64,000 nt of DNA, taken from contig JBGVKY010000014.1 of NCBI GenBank assembly GCA_045123995.1, positions 204,802 to 268,801 of the forward strand, in the 5' to 3' direction. The notes under the pieces are model-generated. The model did not search any database and was not told the DNA's origin. It saw nothing but the letters and a program-made list of their open reading frames with translations. Origin of the DNA: HGM11501 sp045123995. GTDB lineage: Bacteria > Bacillota > Clostridia > CAKSNL01 > HGM11501. Positions 1 to 9,022 of the stretch are shown here, piece after piece; position 1 is the stretch's first letter, and every line of letters begins with the position of its first letter. The translations under genes were made by a program, and so were the position numbers.

Positions 1-6
1 TAAGTT

Positions 7-1110
7 TTATATAAAGAGTATTATGGTCATTGCAATGGTGAGTAAAAACACAAAGGAAAAGTTAAAAAGTGAAAAAAGACCGATATAACGCCAGGATTTC
101 CCGGGATTATATTTAAGATATTCTCTGAAAGTGATTAAACTTGCGAGGGAAGCAATAAGTGTTCCTGCACCGCCTATATTTACGCCTAAAAGAAGTTCCT
201 TATAGTTCGCTGTAAACTGTGAAAGTAAAATAGCAGAGGGTACGTTACTTATAAACTGACAGGATAAAATTGAAAAGACCAAAGTGTTTTTTGATAAAAG
301 TGAAGAAAAGAAATCCCGAACCAGTGGAATTCTCGCCATATTCCCTGAAAAAATAAAGAAGAAGAAAAAGGTGAATAAAAGGGGATAATCCACCTTTTTA
401 AGGGCGTCTCTGTCTAAAAACAAAAGGGAAATCAAAATTATCAAAAGGCCCAGTAAGTAGGGAATTCCCTTAAAAACAATTAAAATAGAAAGGGCAAAAA
501 GCAAAAGATATATGGTTTCTTTCTTCTTGTCCGTTGGGATTTCTTCGTCAGCAATTAAAAGAGGCTCTTTTTTTATAAAAAGGCAGCAGACTGTAATTAG
601 TATAACTGAAATTATAAAGGGCGGAGCCATGATTTTCACAAATTCAAGTGTGGGAATTTCAAACTTGGAATAAAGATAAAGATTTTGCGGATTTCCAAAA
701 GGAGTAAGCATTCCTCCTAAGTTTGCGGCAATATTCTGCATGATAAAAGTGAAAGCCATGAGCTTTTCTTTCTTTGTACTGGTAAGAATGAGATATCCCA
801 GGGGAAGGAAGGTTATAAGAGCCATGTCATTTGCGATGAACATGGAGCCTATAAATGTTATGTAAACCAAAGCCAGGATGGCATTTTTGGTATTTTTGAA
901 GGACTTTACAATTTTTTTTGCCAGTATATAGAAAAAGTTTATGTTTTTAAGGGCACAAACCACAGAAAGCACGGAAAAAAGACAGGCTAAGGTCTTAAAG
1001 TCAAAATATCCAAGATACCCTTTATCCGGCGGTATAATAAGCGTGGTTACTGCCGCCAGAAAAAGGGCAATAAACATCACGGCATTTTTCATTATGAATT
1101 TTTTTATCAT
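7..1110 (-). CDS. SLC13/ArsB-like anion permease
   Basis: Polytopic membrane protein of about 367 residues, almost entirely hydrophobic, with roughly ten membrane segments. The stretch NDMALITFLP and the following ANLGGMLTPFGNPQNLY are the kind of signatures seen in the citrate transporter/ArsB/NhaD (CitMHS, SLC13) ion-transporter superfamily, where such segments form the substrate and cation site. The substrate (dicarboxylate, arsenite, sulfate or other anion) cannot be told. It is the last gene of the lnt-birA-GTPase operon. An ATG at 1128 overlaps the upstream stop (TAATG), but the ATG at 1110 has a GGAG Shine-Dalgarno nine bases upstream, so I place the start there. It is slightly shorter than typical 400-residue relatives but has its own stop codon and looks complete. 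Superfamily call fairly safe; substrate unknown. Confidence 0.72.
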   Translation of the reverse strand: MIKKFIMKNAVMFIALFLAAVTTLIIPPDKGYLGYFDFKTLACLFSVLSVVCALKNINFFYILAKKIVKSFKNTKNAILALVYITFIGSMFIANDMALITFLPLGYLILTSTKKEKLMAFTFIMQNIAANLGGMLTPFGNPQNLYLYSKFEIPTLEFVKIMAPPFIISVILITVCCLFIKKEPLLIADEEIPTDKKKETIYLLLFALSILIVFKGIPYLLGLLIILISLLFLDRDALKKVDYPLLFTFFFFFIFSGNMARIPLVRDFFSSLLSKNTLVFSILSCQFISNVPSAILLSQFTANYKELLLGVNIGGAGTLIASLASLITFREYLKYNPGKSWRYIGLFSLFNFSFVFLLTIAMTIILFI

Positions 1111-1127
1111 GAAGATCAGCTCCGTCA

Positions 1128-3701
1128 TTAAATATCTATATTGATTCTGTTAAAAGCATTGTTTTCAGACTTTTCCGCGATTATTTTTCTCATGGAGGAA
1201 AGTGAAGATTGGACTTCTTCGAAAAACTCCGTTGCACTCACTCTTATAGCTCCGTGACCAAAGATAATAACCTGCTCTAAAAAGTCTCCTGTTGCAACTA
1301 AAACTCTGTAATTTTTACTAAGTTCCTTTGAGGTTTTTTCAATGTAGGAATCGGCAGTTTCCGCCGTTTTTGTATATACCACTTTGATGCCGTTCACATC
1401 TTCAATGTCACGGCCCGGCCTTTTAACCTTGTATGCATCGAACACCAAAATTATATTATGGCTGTTTAAGGCGTTATAGCTACATACCTTATCTATAAGT
1501 AAATCTCTGGCTGCATCTATATTTTTTTCTGCTAAAGCCTTGGTTTCGGGCCAGGAGAAAATAATGTTATAGCCGTCGATCAAAAGATAGGTGGGAAGAG
1601 GCTTATATGGCTTTGAAGCTTGTTTTTTGGTGGGAACGGGAGTGTTTTCTCTTTTTTCGGCATCAGGCTTTCTTTCTTTGATTTTACCGTAGGTACGTTC
1701 GAAAATTTCTAAAAGCTCATCTTCTGAATAATTTTTCTTTTTGGGCGGCTCGGTAATCAAACAAAGCTCCTCTTTCGGGCTTTCGGGCATGGGAAGATGC
1801 ATATATTTTGTAACTTCATTCCATTTCGCCGTAAAGCCGCTTCCTCCGGCACAGAAAACTGAATCGGGAGTATTTCTTAAATCGCTCTCAGGGTCGTATA
1901 GAGAGTTTTCAATAACCTCTTTTGGATTTATACAAAGGTCATAACCCGAGAAAGAAAAAGAAATATTGCCCTCTCCGTGAGTATAGGAACTTATTTCATC
2001 CGGATATTCTGAAATTAAAGAAACCGGAGCTCGTCCTTTTATTATAGAAATTTCCTTTTCGGTAAGGGGCGAAGAAAAGGATGCACCCATTCTGTCTAAG
2101 TCTGATAAGGCACGGCCCACTGATTTAGTGGGAACTTTCAATAAAAAGTCATAGTAGGGCTCTAAAAGCTGACTTTCTCCCTGCATTAAGCCCTGACGAA
2201 CGGCACGGTAGGTTGCCTGACGGAAGTCGCCGCCCTCTGTATGCTTTAAGTGGGCTTTTCCGTTTATAAGGGTTATTTTGACATCAGTTAAGGGAGCTCC
2301 TGTGAGGACTCCTCTGTGATTTTTTTCCGCAAGATGGGTAAGTATGAGTCTTTGCCAGTTTTTAGAAAGTAAATCCTCGGAAATATCCGTGGCAAATAAA
2401 AGGCCTGAACCACGGGGTGCTTCTTCAAGTTTTAAGTGAACCTCCGCATAATGGCGTAAAGGCTCGAAGTGACCGAATCCGTAGGATGTCCCTTTTAAGG
2501 TTTCTTTGTATAAAATTTTTCTGCTTTCAAAAGCCACATCTAAAGAAAAACGTTCTGATAAAATTCTTTTTAATACTTCAAGCTGGATTTTACCCATAAC
2601 GCTGACGTCGATTTTTCCTGTATCTTCCGAAAAGGAAACGGATAATTTTGTTTCCTCCGCTTCAAGTTTACGGAATGAAGATAAGGCATAAGAAAGGTCT
2701 GTTCCCTCTTTTAAGGTAACCGTATAAGTGAAAACACTTTCTGATAAAAGGGAGGGAGGATTTTTTTCAAAACCCAGCCCGATTCCTGCTTCTACGGAAG
2801 AAAGTCCGGTAAGAGCCACCACCTGACCGGGGAGGGCTTCTCTTACGGGAGTGAAAGAACTGCCGTGATAAATTCTTATCTCGTTGATTTTTTCTTCTCC
2901 GTCTTTTCCGGGAAGGGTCTTTTTTACTTCAAGGCTTCCGCCGGTTATCTTGACGTGGGTAAGTCTCTGACCCTTGTCGTCTTCTGAAATTTTAAAAACT
3001 TTTCCGCCGAAGTCCTTGGGGTATATTATCTCTTTTGTTAAATCAAAAAGGGAGGTTAAAAATTCTTCTACACCATCGCCTTTTAATGCCGAACCAAAAA
3101 AGCAGGGAAAGATTTTTCTTTCTTTTATGGCATCTTTTAAGGAATCGGTTTTGATTTTTCCCGTATCTAAAAATTCCTCCAAAAGCGTTTCTGAATTGGT
3201 TGCAACATTTTCAAAAAAAGTCTCGTCAATCACGGAAAAATCTTGACACAGGGGAGAGAGCTTGTCCTTTATTTCGGTAATTAAAGAAGACTTGCCCTCA
3301 TTAAAAAGGTCGGTTTTATTTATAAAAATAAAGGTGGGGATTTTATAGTGCGATAAAAGATTCCATAAAGTAACGGTATGGCTCTGGACGCCCGAGGGAG
3401 CGCTTATAAGCAAAACGGCATAATCAAGAACCGAAAGCACACGTTCTGCTTCGGCTGAAAAATCAACGTGACCGGGAGTGTCCAATAGAGTGATTTCTGT
3501 GGTTTCGTTTTTTATTATTGCTTGCTTCGAAAAAATAGTTATTCCGCGGTCTTTTTCTATTTCGTTGGTATCTAAATATGCATTTTTGTAATCGACTCTT
3601 CCCTTGGTACGAATGGAACCCGAAGTGTAAAGCAAAGCCTCCGACAAGGTGGTTTTTCCCGAGTCAACGTGAGCTAAAATTCCCAAAACTAATCTTTTCA
3701 T
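1128..3701 (-). CDS. TetM/EF-G-like translational GTPase fused to a YacP/Rae1-type NYN nuclease domain
   Basis: An 857-residue fusion. Residues 1 to about 640 are a ribosomal-protection-type (TetM/TetO-like) translation factor: G1 AHVDSGKT (10-17), G2 RGIT (52-55), G3 DTPGH (74-78), G4 NKTD (128-131) and G5-like GSALKG (203-208), followed by EF-G-like domains II-V. After a charged linker (about 650-703), residues 704-835 form a NYN/PIN-like domain matching Bacillus YacP (Rae1): LLIDGYNII (706-714), VFDAYKVK (753-760), ETADSYIEK (781-789), ATGDFLEQ (803-810), with acidic candidates D709, D755, D784 and D806. TetM-type factors act at the ribosomal A site, and Rae1 is an A-site mRNA endonuclease, so a combined ribosome-rescue or mRNA-cleaving factor is inferred. 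The gene overlaps birA by 4 bp and the next gene's upstream ATG by 1 bp. True tetracycline resistance is not implied by the sequence. Confidence 0.9.
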   Translation of the reverse strand: MKRLVLGILAHVDSGKTTLSEALLYTSGSIRTKGRVDYKNAYLDTNEIEKDRGITIFSKQAIIKNETTEITLLDTPGHVDFSAEAERVLSVLDYAVLLISAPSGVQSHTVTLWNLLSHYKIPTFIFINKTDLFNEGKSSLITEIKDKLSPLCQDFSVIDETFFENVATNSETLLEEFLDTGKIKTDSLKDAIKERKIFPCFFGSALKGDGVEEFLTSLFDLTKEIIYPKDFGGKVFKISEDDKGQRLTHVKITGGSLEVKKTLPGKDGEEKINEIRIYHGSSFTPVREALPGQVVALTGLSSVEAGIGLGFEKNPPSLLSESVFTYTVTLKEGTDLSYALSSFRKLEAEETKLSVSFSEDTGKIDVSVMGKIQLEVLKRILSERFSLDVAFESRKILYKETLKGTSYGFGHFEPLRHYAEVHLKLEEAPRGSGLLFATDISEDLLSKNWQRLILTHLAEKNHRGVLTGAPLTDVKITLINGKAHLKHTEGGDFRQATYRAVRQGLMQGESQLLEPYYDFLLKVPTKSVGRALSDLDRMGASFSSPLTEKEISIIKGRAPVSLISEYPDEISSYTHGEGNISFSFSGYDLCINPKEVIENSLYDPESDLRNTPDSVFCAGGSGFTAKWNEVTKYMHLPMPESPKEELCLITEPPKKKNYSEDELLEIFERTYGKIKERKPDAEKRENTPVPTKKQASKPYKPLPTYLLIDGYNIIFSWPETKALAEKNIDAARDLLIDKVCSYNALNSHNIILVFDAYKVKRPGRDIEDVNGIKVVYTKTAETADSYIEKTSKELSKNYRVLVATGDFLEQVIIFGHGAIRVSATEFFEEVQSSLSSMRKIIAEKSENNAFNRINIDI

Positions 3702-4438
3702 AACTTAAGTGTAATTTCTCCTGAATCAAGGATTTCAAATCCGTCTTCTTTTTCTATCAAAAGGGCACCTGAATCTAAAATTTCTCTGGCAAACCCTCTA
3801 TATTCGTTATTGTTTTTTATATAAGTTACTTCTCTTCCTAAAACAAGGCTGTTTTCTCTGTAAGTTTTCATAAAGGATAAGTCAAAAGGCTTTTTCCAAA
3901 AGGTGAGAAGTCTTCTGATAAGATCCGAGGCGAGGAGATTTATGTCCACATCTTTGTTAAGCGAGGAAGCTATATCCTTTAAGGAATCGGGAAAGGATTG
4001 AGTGGTTAAATTTATGCCGATACCTATAAGAATAAAAGAAGTTTCTCCTTTTACCGATTCGGTTAAAATTCCTGAAATTTTTCTGCCGGAAATATATAGG
4101 TCGTTAACCCATTTTATAGAGCATTTTACCCCGGTAAGGCTTAAGATGGAGTCAAAAACCGCAACGGAAGAAGCAGTTGTTATATAGATATGGTTTTGCG
4201 TCTTATCAGAAAAGGGAAGGGCCAAAGTTAAATAAAGCCCGGTATCTTTAGGGGAGAAAAAGCTTTTGCCCTGTCTGCCTCGGCCTTCTGTCTGCTCTTT
4301 TGAAATTACCAAAAAGGGTGTTTTACTTCCGGCTTTAACTACTTCTTTTGCAAAGGTGCTGGTGGAGGAAATGGAGTCGAAAAAATAGATATCATTGATT
4401 TCGGGAATAAGTGATCTGAGTTTTTCTTCGTCAATCAT
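3698..4438 (-). CDS. birA: biotin--[acetyl-CoA carboxylase] ligase
   Basis: A 246-residue biotin protein ligase that activates biotin with ATP and transfers it to the carrier-protein lysine of biotin-dependent carboxylases. The biotinyl-AMP loop GRGRQG is at 52-57, KWVNDLY at 109-115 and the downstream GRKISGILTE at 118-127. No N-terminal winged-helix DNA-binding domain is present, so this is a group I enzyme without the repressor function of E. coli BirA. It overlaps the lnt gene upstream by 8 bp and the GTPase-nuclease gene downstream by 4 bp, which implies translational coupling. All the motifs are intact. Confidence 0.93.
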   Translation of the reverse strand: MIDEEKLRSLIPEINDIYFFDSISSTSTFAKEVVKAGSKTPFLVISKEQTEGRGRQGKSFFSPKDTGLYLTLALPFSDKTQNHIYITTASSVAVFDSILSLTGVKCSIKWVNDLYISGRKISGILTESVKGETSFILIGIGINLTTQSFPDSLKDIASSLNKDVDINLLASDLIRRLLTFWKKPFDLSFMKTYRENSLVLGREVTYIKNNNEYRGFAREILDSGALLIEKEDGFEILDSGEITLKL

Positions 4439-5879
4439 TTTCTCTCCTCCTTTTAAGCGAGATAAATAAGATTAAAAGTGAAAATAAGATAATAGGTATA
4501 TCACCCCAGAGAGTATAAAGGGTGGGGGAATCTATAAGAAGTACATTTTCTGTAAGGGACCCTTCTTTGCCTGTGTCAAGATGTGATAAGATATTTCCCT
4601 TTGTGTCTATAAATGCAGAAATTCCTGTGGAAGCACTTCTCACCACATATTTTCTGTTTTCTACCGCACGGAATATGCTGTGGCACAAGTGGAGATAGGC
4701 ACTTCTTCCTTTGGAAAACCATGAGTCATTGGTGGAAATGCAAAGGATATTAGCACCATTTTTTGAAGTCTCCCTGGAAAAGTCAGGGAACATGGAATCA
4801 AAGCATATAACAGCGCCGATTGAAATGCCATCCTTCGTAAGTGGAACGGATGAATTCCCCATTGAAAACCCTACATCTTTTAATTCAGGGAAAAACAAAT
4901 CAAGCAAAGGATAATATTCACCGTAGGGAACTAAATGTCTTTTGTGAAAAACCTGGTCATCCCCCGGGATAAGGTATGATGATGTGTATTTTTTATCTTC
5001 AGTTTCATCTTCATATAAAGCTCCAAGCAGGGCGACAACTCCATTTTCTTCAGCAGTATTTTTCATTTTATCAAAAAAAGGACTTTTATTAAGATAAAGG
5101 GGGATGGCGCTTTCTGCAAAAACTATAAGGTCAGCACCCTTTAATTCTTCCGTAGTTTCTTCAATTATTTTGTTTGGCGGTGTTGTCCATTTCACAAAGG
5201 TCCCGTATCCGTTCTGCACACATTTGGCGGTGATTTTTTCACCCTTTTCCGGAGAAAAATATAAAAAGGAAGAGAGAAGTATATTAACCAAAAGTAAAGC
5301 TACGGGAGAAATCATATATTTTATGTTTTTCTCATGAAAGGACATAGCCAGAGAGGAAGAAAAATATATTATAATAAAAGAAATAAAGAGCATGCCGAAT
5401 ATTGAAGCAGTCTGTATCAAAAAAGGGAATGAAGCAAGGGGCAGAGAAATTCTACCCCAGGGATATCCAAGGGGTGTTGCAGGAAGAGAAATTATATATT
5501 CATATAAAACCCAAAGGCTTGAAAAAATGAGAGGGGAACTTTTTTTGGCTGCCCTTTTTTGGAAATATGAATAGACTTTTGCAAATAAACCCGCAAAAAG
5601 CCCCTCAGCTAAAATTACGATGCAATAAGCAATCAAAGGAAACAGCTTTCTAAAAAGAGAACTTTCTGAAAGATGCGAAAGATCGAGGCTTGATAGAAAC
5701 AAAGAGTTTATAAGGAAAAAAAAGAAACCAAACAAAAAGCCCTTGGCAAAGCACCTCTTTTCGTTTAGGAGGGAAAGGAAAAATAACGAAGGTGAAATAA
5801 AAAGAAAGGGCCATGTATTTTCTGTGATAAATGAAAGGCCTGATAAAAATGCTGAAACCAGGCAAAAAACAATGTCCAT
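4431..5879 (-). CDS. lnt: apolipoprotein N-acyltransferase
   Basis: A 482-residue membrane enzyme of the Lnt family, which N-acylates the terminal cysteine of lipoproteins using phospholipid. About seven membrane segments in residues 1-205 are followed by a nitrilase-like (carbon-nitrogen hydrolase) domain, then a last membrane helix at 460-475. The expected triad is visible as E256 (FAESAIP), K313 (FHKRHLVPYGEYYP) and C359 (AVICFDS). STNDSWF at 382-388 is also characteristic. It heads the four-gene operon with birA, the GTPase-nuclease and the permease; AAGGACGG upstream of the ATG is a weak ribosome binding site. Lnt is classically a diderm enzyme, but homologues occur in clostridia, where triacylated lipoproteins are therefore expected. 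Confidence 0.9.
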   Translation of the reverse strand: MDIVFCLVSAFLSGLSFITENTWPFLFISPSLFFLSLLNEKRCFAKGFLFGFFFFLINSLFLSSLDLSHLSESSLFRKLFPLIAYCIVILAEGLFAGLFAKVYSYFQKRAAKKSSPLIFSSLWVLYEYIISLPATPLGYPWGRISLPLASFPFLIQTASIFGMLFISFIIIYFSSSLAMSFHEKNIKYMISPVALLLVNILLSSFLYFSPEKGEKITAKCVQNGYGTFVKWTTPPNKIIEETTEELKGADLIVFAESAIPLYLNKSPFFDKMKNTAEENGVVALLGALYEDETEDKKYTSSYLIPGDDQVFHKRHLVPYGEYYPLLDLFFPELKDVGFSMGNSSVPLTKDGISIGAVICFDSMFPDFSRETSKNGANILCISTNDSWFSKGRSAYLHLCHSIFRAVENRKYVVRSASTGISAFIDTKGNILSHLDTGKEGSLTENVLLIDSPTLYTLWGDIPIILFSLLILFISLKRRREND

Positions 5880-5950
5880 TTTAAGACCGTCCTTTTTTTA
5901 ATAACATATAAATTTTATCATATTTTCTTTATTTAAGCAACAAAAAAATC

Positions 5951-5979
5951 TTGATATGAGCACTTTTTTGTATTATAAT
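5951..5979 (+). promoter_or_regulatory. sigma-A-type promoter for murT-gatD
   Basis: TTGATA (5951-5956), a 17-bp spacer, and TATAAT (5974-5979). A start point near 5986 would leave a leader of only about 20 bases before the GTG start of murT. Confidence 0.75.
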
Positions 5980-6005
5980 TAAATGTATAGTTAAAATAGA
6001 TTGGT

Positions 6006-7328
6006 GTGGTAAAAATAGATAGGTTTGTTATATATGTATGTAAAGTGATTTCTCTTATATGTACCATTCTGGGCGGAGGAAGTGCTCTTCCCGGTAAAAT
6101 TGCTCTTAAAATCCGCCCCTCTATACTTAAAAAGGCGGCAGAGGGCTATAAGGTTATTATGGTAACAGGTACCAACGGAAAAACTACTACCAGTGCTCTT
6201 ATAACGGGAACTTTACGTCATGCAGGATTGAGGGTTGTAAGTAACAGTCAGGGTGCAAATATGATAGACGGAATAGTTACTTGCTTTATAAAAAATTACA
6301 AAAAAGGTGAAGTTGCCGTAATCGAATGTGATGAAGCTTACACGAGGGTTGTAAACCGCTATATAAAGCCTGAATTTATGGTTATAACAAATGTTTTCAA
6401 AGACCAGATGGACCGTTTCGGTGAGGTTTCCTACACATGGGGCAAGATAAAGGACGCAATAAAACTCTCTCCTGAAACTACCCTTGTATTCAACGGAGAT
6501 TTACCTCTTTTCAGGAAAAATGAGTTTCCTAACCCTTCATATTATTTCGGTTTTAATGAGGGAAAGGCTGATACAGGGGTTAATACCGAACCCGCATACT
6601 GCGATGAATGCGGAGAAAAATATAAGTATAATTATATTACCGCCAAAAATCTTGGGGACTACTATTGTCCTTCCTGCGGCGCTAAAAGACCTCACTGTGC
6701 CTTTAGACTTGACTCAGTAGAAGAAATAAATTCGGAAAGCTCCAGGGTTTTGATAAACGGAATTTCTGTTTCCTTATCTGTGGCGGGTATATATAATATA
6801 TATAACGCTCTGGCTGCTTTTTCCGTAGCTTCCTTAATGGGGATTGATTCTCTTATAATCAAACAGGGCATTGAAAGACAACAAAGCTGCTTTGGACGTG
6901 ATGAAGTGGTTAAAGTGGGCTCTGCCGAGCTTCAGATTTCGCTGGTTAAAAACCCTACCGGCTGTGATCTATGCATAGATACAGTTTCTCTCTATAAGGA
7001 AAAGTGCAATCTTTTAGTTATCTTAAATGATAACTGGGGAGACGGAAAGGATGTTTCCTGGGTTTGGGAAGCCTCCTTTGAAAAGCTTTTAACCATGGAC
7101 TTTGACAAAGTTATAGTCGGCGGAACAAGATATATGGACATGGCGGTAAGGCTTAAATACGCTTCCTTTCCTAAAGAAAAAATGGTGCTTTGTGAAACTG
7201 AAGAGGAGATAATAAAGGCTGTAAAAGAATCATGTCACAAGGTGTTTGGTCTTTGCACTTATACGGGCATGACATCTTTGAGAAAGACCTTGCACTCTAA
7301 GGGATTTATAAAAGATTTGTGGAAATAA
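6006..7328 (+). CDS. murT: lipid II isoglutaminyl synthase, MurT subunit
   Basis: A 440-residue Mur-ligase-type enzyme that, with GatD, amidates the alpha-carboxyl of D-glutamate in lipid II of Gram-positive peptidoglycan. The P-loop TGTNGKTTT lies at 54-62. A four-cysteine zinc ribbon (C199, C202, C221, C224), characteristic of MurT, is inserted in the central domain. The C-terminal Mur ligase domain carries GDGKDVSWVW with D349, the counterpart of the essential MurT aspartate. Start is a GTG at 6006; no strong Shine-Dalgarno is visible, consistent with a very short leader from the promoter at 5951. gatD follows after 10 bases. MurT itself has every expected motif, which makes the changes in its partner more striking. 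Confidence 0.93.
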   Translation: MVKIDRFVIYVCKVISLICTILGGGSALPGKIALKIRPSILKKAAEGYKVIMVTGTNGKTTTSALITGTLRHAGLRVVSNSQGANMIDGIVTCFIKNYKKGEVAVIECDEAYTRVVNRYIKPEFMVITNVFKDQMDRFGEVSYTWGKIKDAIKLSPETTLVFNGDLPLFRKNEFPNPSYYFGFNEGKADTGVNTEPAYCDECGEKYKYNYITAKNLGDYYCPSCGAKRPHCAFRLDSVEEINSESSRVLINGISVSLSVAGIYNIYNALAAFSVASLMGIDSLIIKQGIERQQSCFGRDEVVKVGSAELQISLVKNPTGCDLCIDTVSLYKEKCNLLVILNDNWGDGKDVSWVWEASFEKLLTMDFDKVIVGGTRYMDMAVRLKYASFPKEKMVLCETEEEIIKAVKESCHKVFGLCTYTGMTSLRKTLHSKGFIKDLWK

Positions 7329-7338
7329 GAGGGATTTT

Positions 7339-8049
7339 ATGGAACTTGAAATAGCATATCTTTATCATGACCTTTTAAATACCTACGGGGACGAAGGAAA
7401 TATAAAGATACTTAAAAAAAGGGCAGAAAGCCGTGGTATAAAGGTTAATACAGAAAGAATATCCGTTGGTGACAGCATAAAATCAGCGGACATACTCTTT
7501 ATCGGCGGAGGCCAGGATAAGGAACAAAAAATTGCCGCAGAGGATCTCATTAAAAATAAAAAAGACTTCTTGGAAGGCTACTTAAAAGACGGAGGTTCTG
7601 GTCTTTTTGTCAGCAGCGGTTTTGAGATAATGGGAGATTATTTCTTTGATGAAGCAGAAAATAAAATAAAGGGAGCATCAATTCTTCCCATTCATACAGA
7701 GTTTGGCGGTGAAAGAAGGACAGGGAATATCTTTGTCAGAAGCTCCCTTGAAACATTAGTGGGTTTTGAGAATCACGGCGGAAGAATCTATCTTGATGGC
7801 GGAGAATCTTTGGGTGAAGTGATTTTGGGATTCGGCAACAACGTAAGAGATAAAACCGAGGGCTGTGTATATAAAAACTTCTGGGGGACCAATATGCACG
7901 GACCGCTTTTATCCAAAAATCCCGCTTTTGCGGACAATATCATAAGAAGTGCCATGATAAGAAAATATGGCTCATTTGTTTTAGAGCCGCTTGACGATTC
8001 GTTGGAACTTTTGGCAAAGAAGAAAATTACAGAAAGATTTATTAGGTGA
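7339..8049 (+). CDS. gatD: lipid II isoglutaminyl synthase, GatD-like subunit with the catalytic Cys replaced by Ser
   Basis: A 236-residue class I glutamine-amidotransferase-like (CobB/CobQ type) protein that normally supplies ammonia to MurT. The fold signatures are present: YGDEGNI (16-22), FIGGGQDKEQ (54-63), GFENHGGR, and WGTNMHGPLL with the expected histidine. At the nucleophile elbow, where the family has a Cys-Gly-Gly-Tyr-Gln pattern, this protein reads V91-S92-S93-G94-F95-E96. The catalytic cysteine is a serine (AGC at 7612-7614) and the conserved glutamine a glutamate. Glutaminase activity by the usual thiol route should therefore be lost, while the MurT-binding scaffold looks intact. 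Its last 8 bases overlap the convergent AI-2E-type gene. Family call strong; activity unknown. Confidence 0.9.
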   Translation: MELEIAYLYHDLLNTYGDEGNIKILKKRAESRGIKVNTERISVGDSIKSADILFIGGGQDKEQKIAAEDLIKNKKDFLEGYLKDGGSGLFVSSGFEIMGDYFFDEAENKIKGASILPIHTEFGGERRTGNIFVRSSLETLVGFENHGGRIYLDGGESLGEVILGFGNNVRDKTEGCVYKNFWGTNMHGPLLSKNPAFADNIIRSAMIRKYGSFVLEPLDDSLELLAKKKITERFIR

Positions 8050-9004
8050 TTAAGGATAAAAATCTTCTTAGTATAATTTTTACCGAGGCGAAGACGGGAA
8101 CTCCGAAAATCATTCCAAATACACCGAAAAAGGACGAGCCCAAATAAATGGCGATAAAGGCAGAAGCAGGGGAAATATCCACGCTTTCGCCTTTTATTTT
8201 TGGGGAAATTATGGTGTTTTCCAAAATCTGAGATAATAGTATGCCCAAAAAGGCTAAAAAGGCGGAAAAGGGAGAGGTTAAATAAGCCGCTGCAACAATA
8301 GGTATTCCGCCTAAAAATGGGCCTACTGTTGGTATAAGGCAGAAAATCCCATAAATTAAAGAAAGTACAATTGCAGAATCAACCTTTAAAATTAAAAGTA
8401 AAACAAAAGTGATGGCAGAAAGAAATAAGGAAACCGTAAGCTGACCTATAAAAAAACTTTTGAAAGTCTGGTCAATTTCTCTTATAGCAGGAATAAGCTT
8501 TTCCTTGAGAGGGGTGGGAATAATAGAAGTCAGGGCTTCTTTTAATGAATCAATATCCCGTAGAAAAAAACAGGAAAGGACAATGGCAAAGGCAGAAGAG
8601 ATTAAAAAAGAAAAAGTTCCTGATAAAAAAGATGCAATATCCTCTGCTTTTTCGGAAAGGTAGGAATAAATGTTTTTTTCCGAGAAGGTCAGGGAGGGAA
8701 ACTTTTCAAATACAGCCGAAGTTAAAGAGGGGAGCTTTTTAATTATATTTTCTATTCCCGATAAAGTGGAAGGCAGAATGAAATAAATCAAAAGAGACAG
8801 AGCACCTATGATTATTACGTAGAATAAAATTGCTGCTAGAATTTCAGGCATTCTTTTAGATAAGGTTTTTACAAAAGGATTGGCAATATATGTTAAAATC
8901 AAGGCCGCTAAAATTGGCGTAAAAACCGTTTTTAATTTATCTCCGTAGAAAAATATTAAAGCACCCAGTGCTAAAACGAAAGGAAAAATAAAAGATTTTT
9001 TCAT
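8042..9004 (-). CDS. AI-2E family (TqsA/YtvI-like) permease
   Basis: A 320-residue membrane protein of the AI-2E transporter family (PF01594): hydrophobic segments at the N terminus, a middle extracytoplasmic stretch (about 85-130), and the family-typical C-terminal half with LIPTVGPFLGGIPIV and SQILENTIISPKI. Family members export small molecules or act in Na+/H+ exchange; the substrate here is unknown. An AAAGGGG ribosome binding site precedes the ATG. It is the third gene of the PRC-barrel operon, separated from the 58-aa gene by a 7-bp-stem hairpin, and its end overlaps gatD on the opposite strand. Confidence 0.85.
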   Translation of the reverse strand: MKKSFIFPFVLALGALIFFYGDKLKTVFTPILAALILTYIANPFVKTLSKRMPEILAAILFYVIIIGALSLLIYFILPSTLSGIENIIKKLPSLTSAVFEKFPSLTFSEKNIYSYLSEKAEDIASFLSGTFSFLISSAFAIVLSCFFLRDIDSLKEALTSIIPTPLKEKLIPAIREIDQTFKSFFIGQLTVSLFLSAITFVLLLILKVDSAIVLSLIYGIFCLIPTVGPFLGGIPIVAAAYLTSPFSAFLAFLGILLSQILENTIISPKIKGESVDISPASAFIAIYLGSSFFGVFGMIFGVPVFASVKIILRRFLSLIT

Positions 9005-9022
9005 AAAATATCCCCTTTATGT

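Noticed and set aside
1128..3701. Calling the GTPase a tetracycline resistance determinant
   Set aside because: The NYN fusion, chromosomal operon context and absence of mobile-element traces do not support acquired resistance; only the family resemblance exists.
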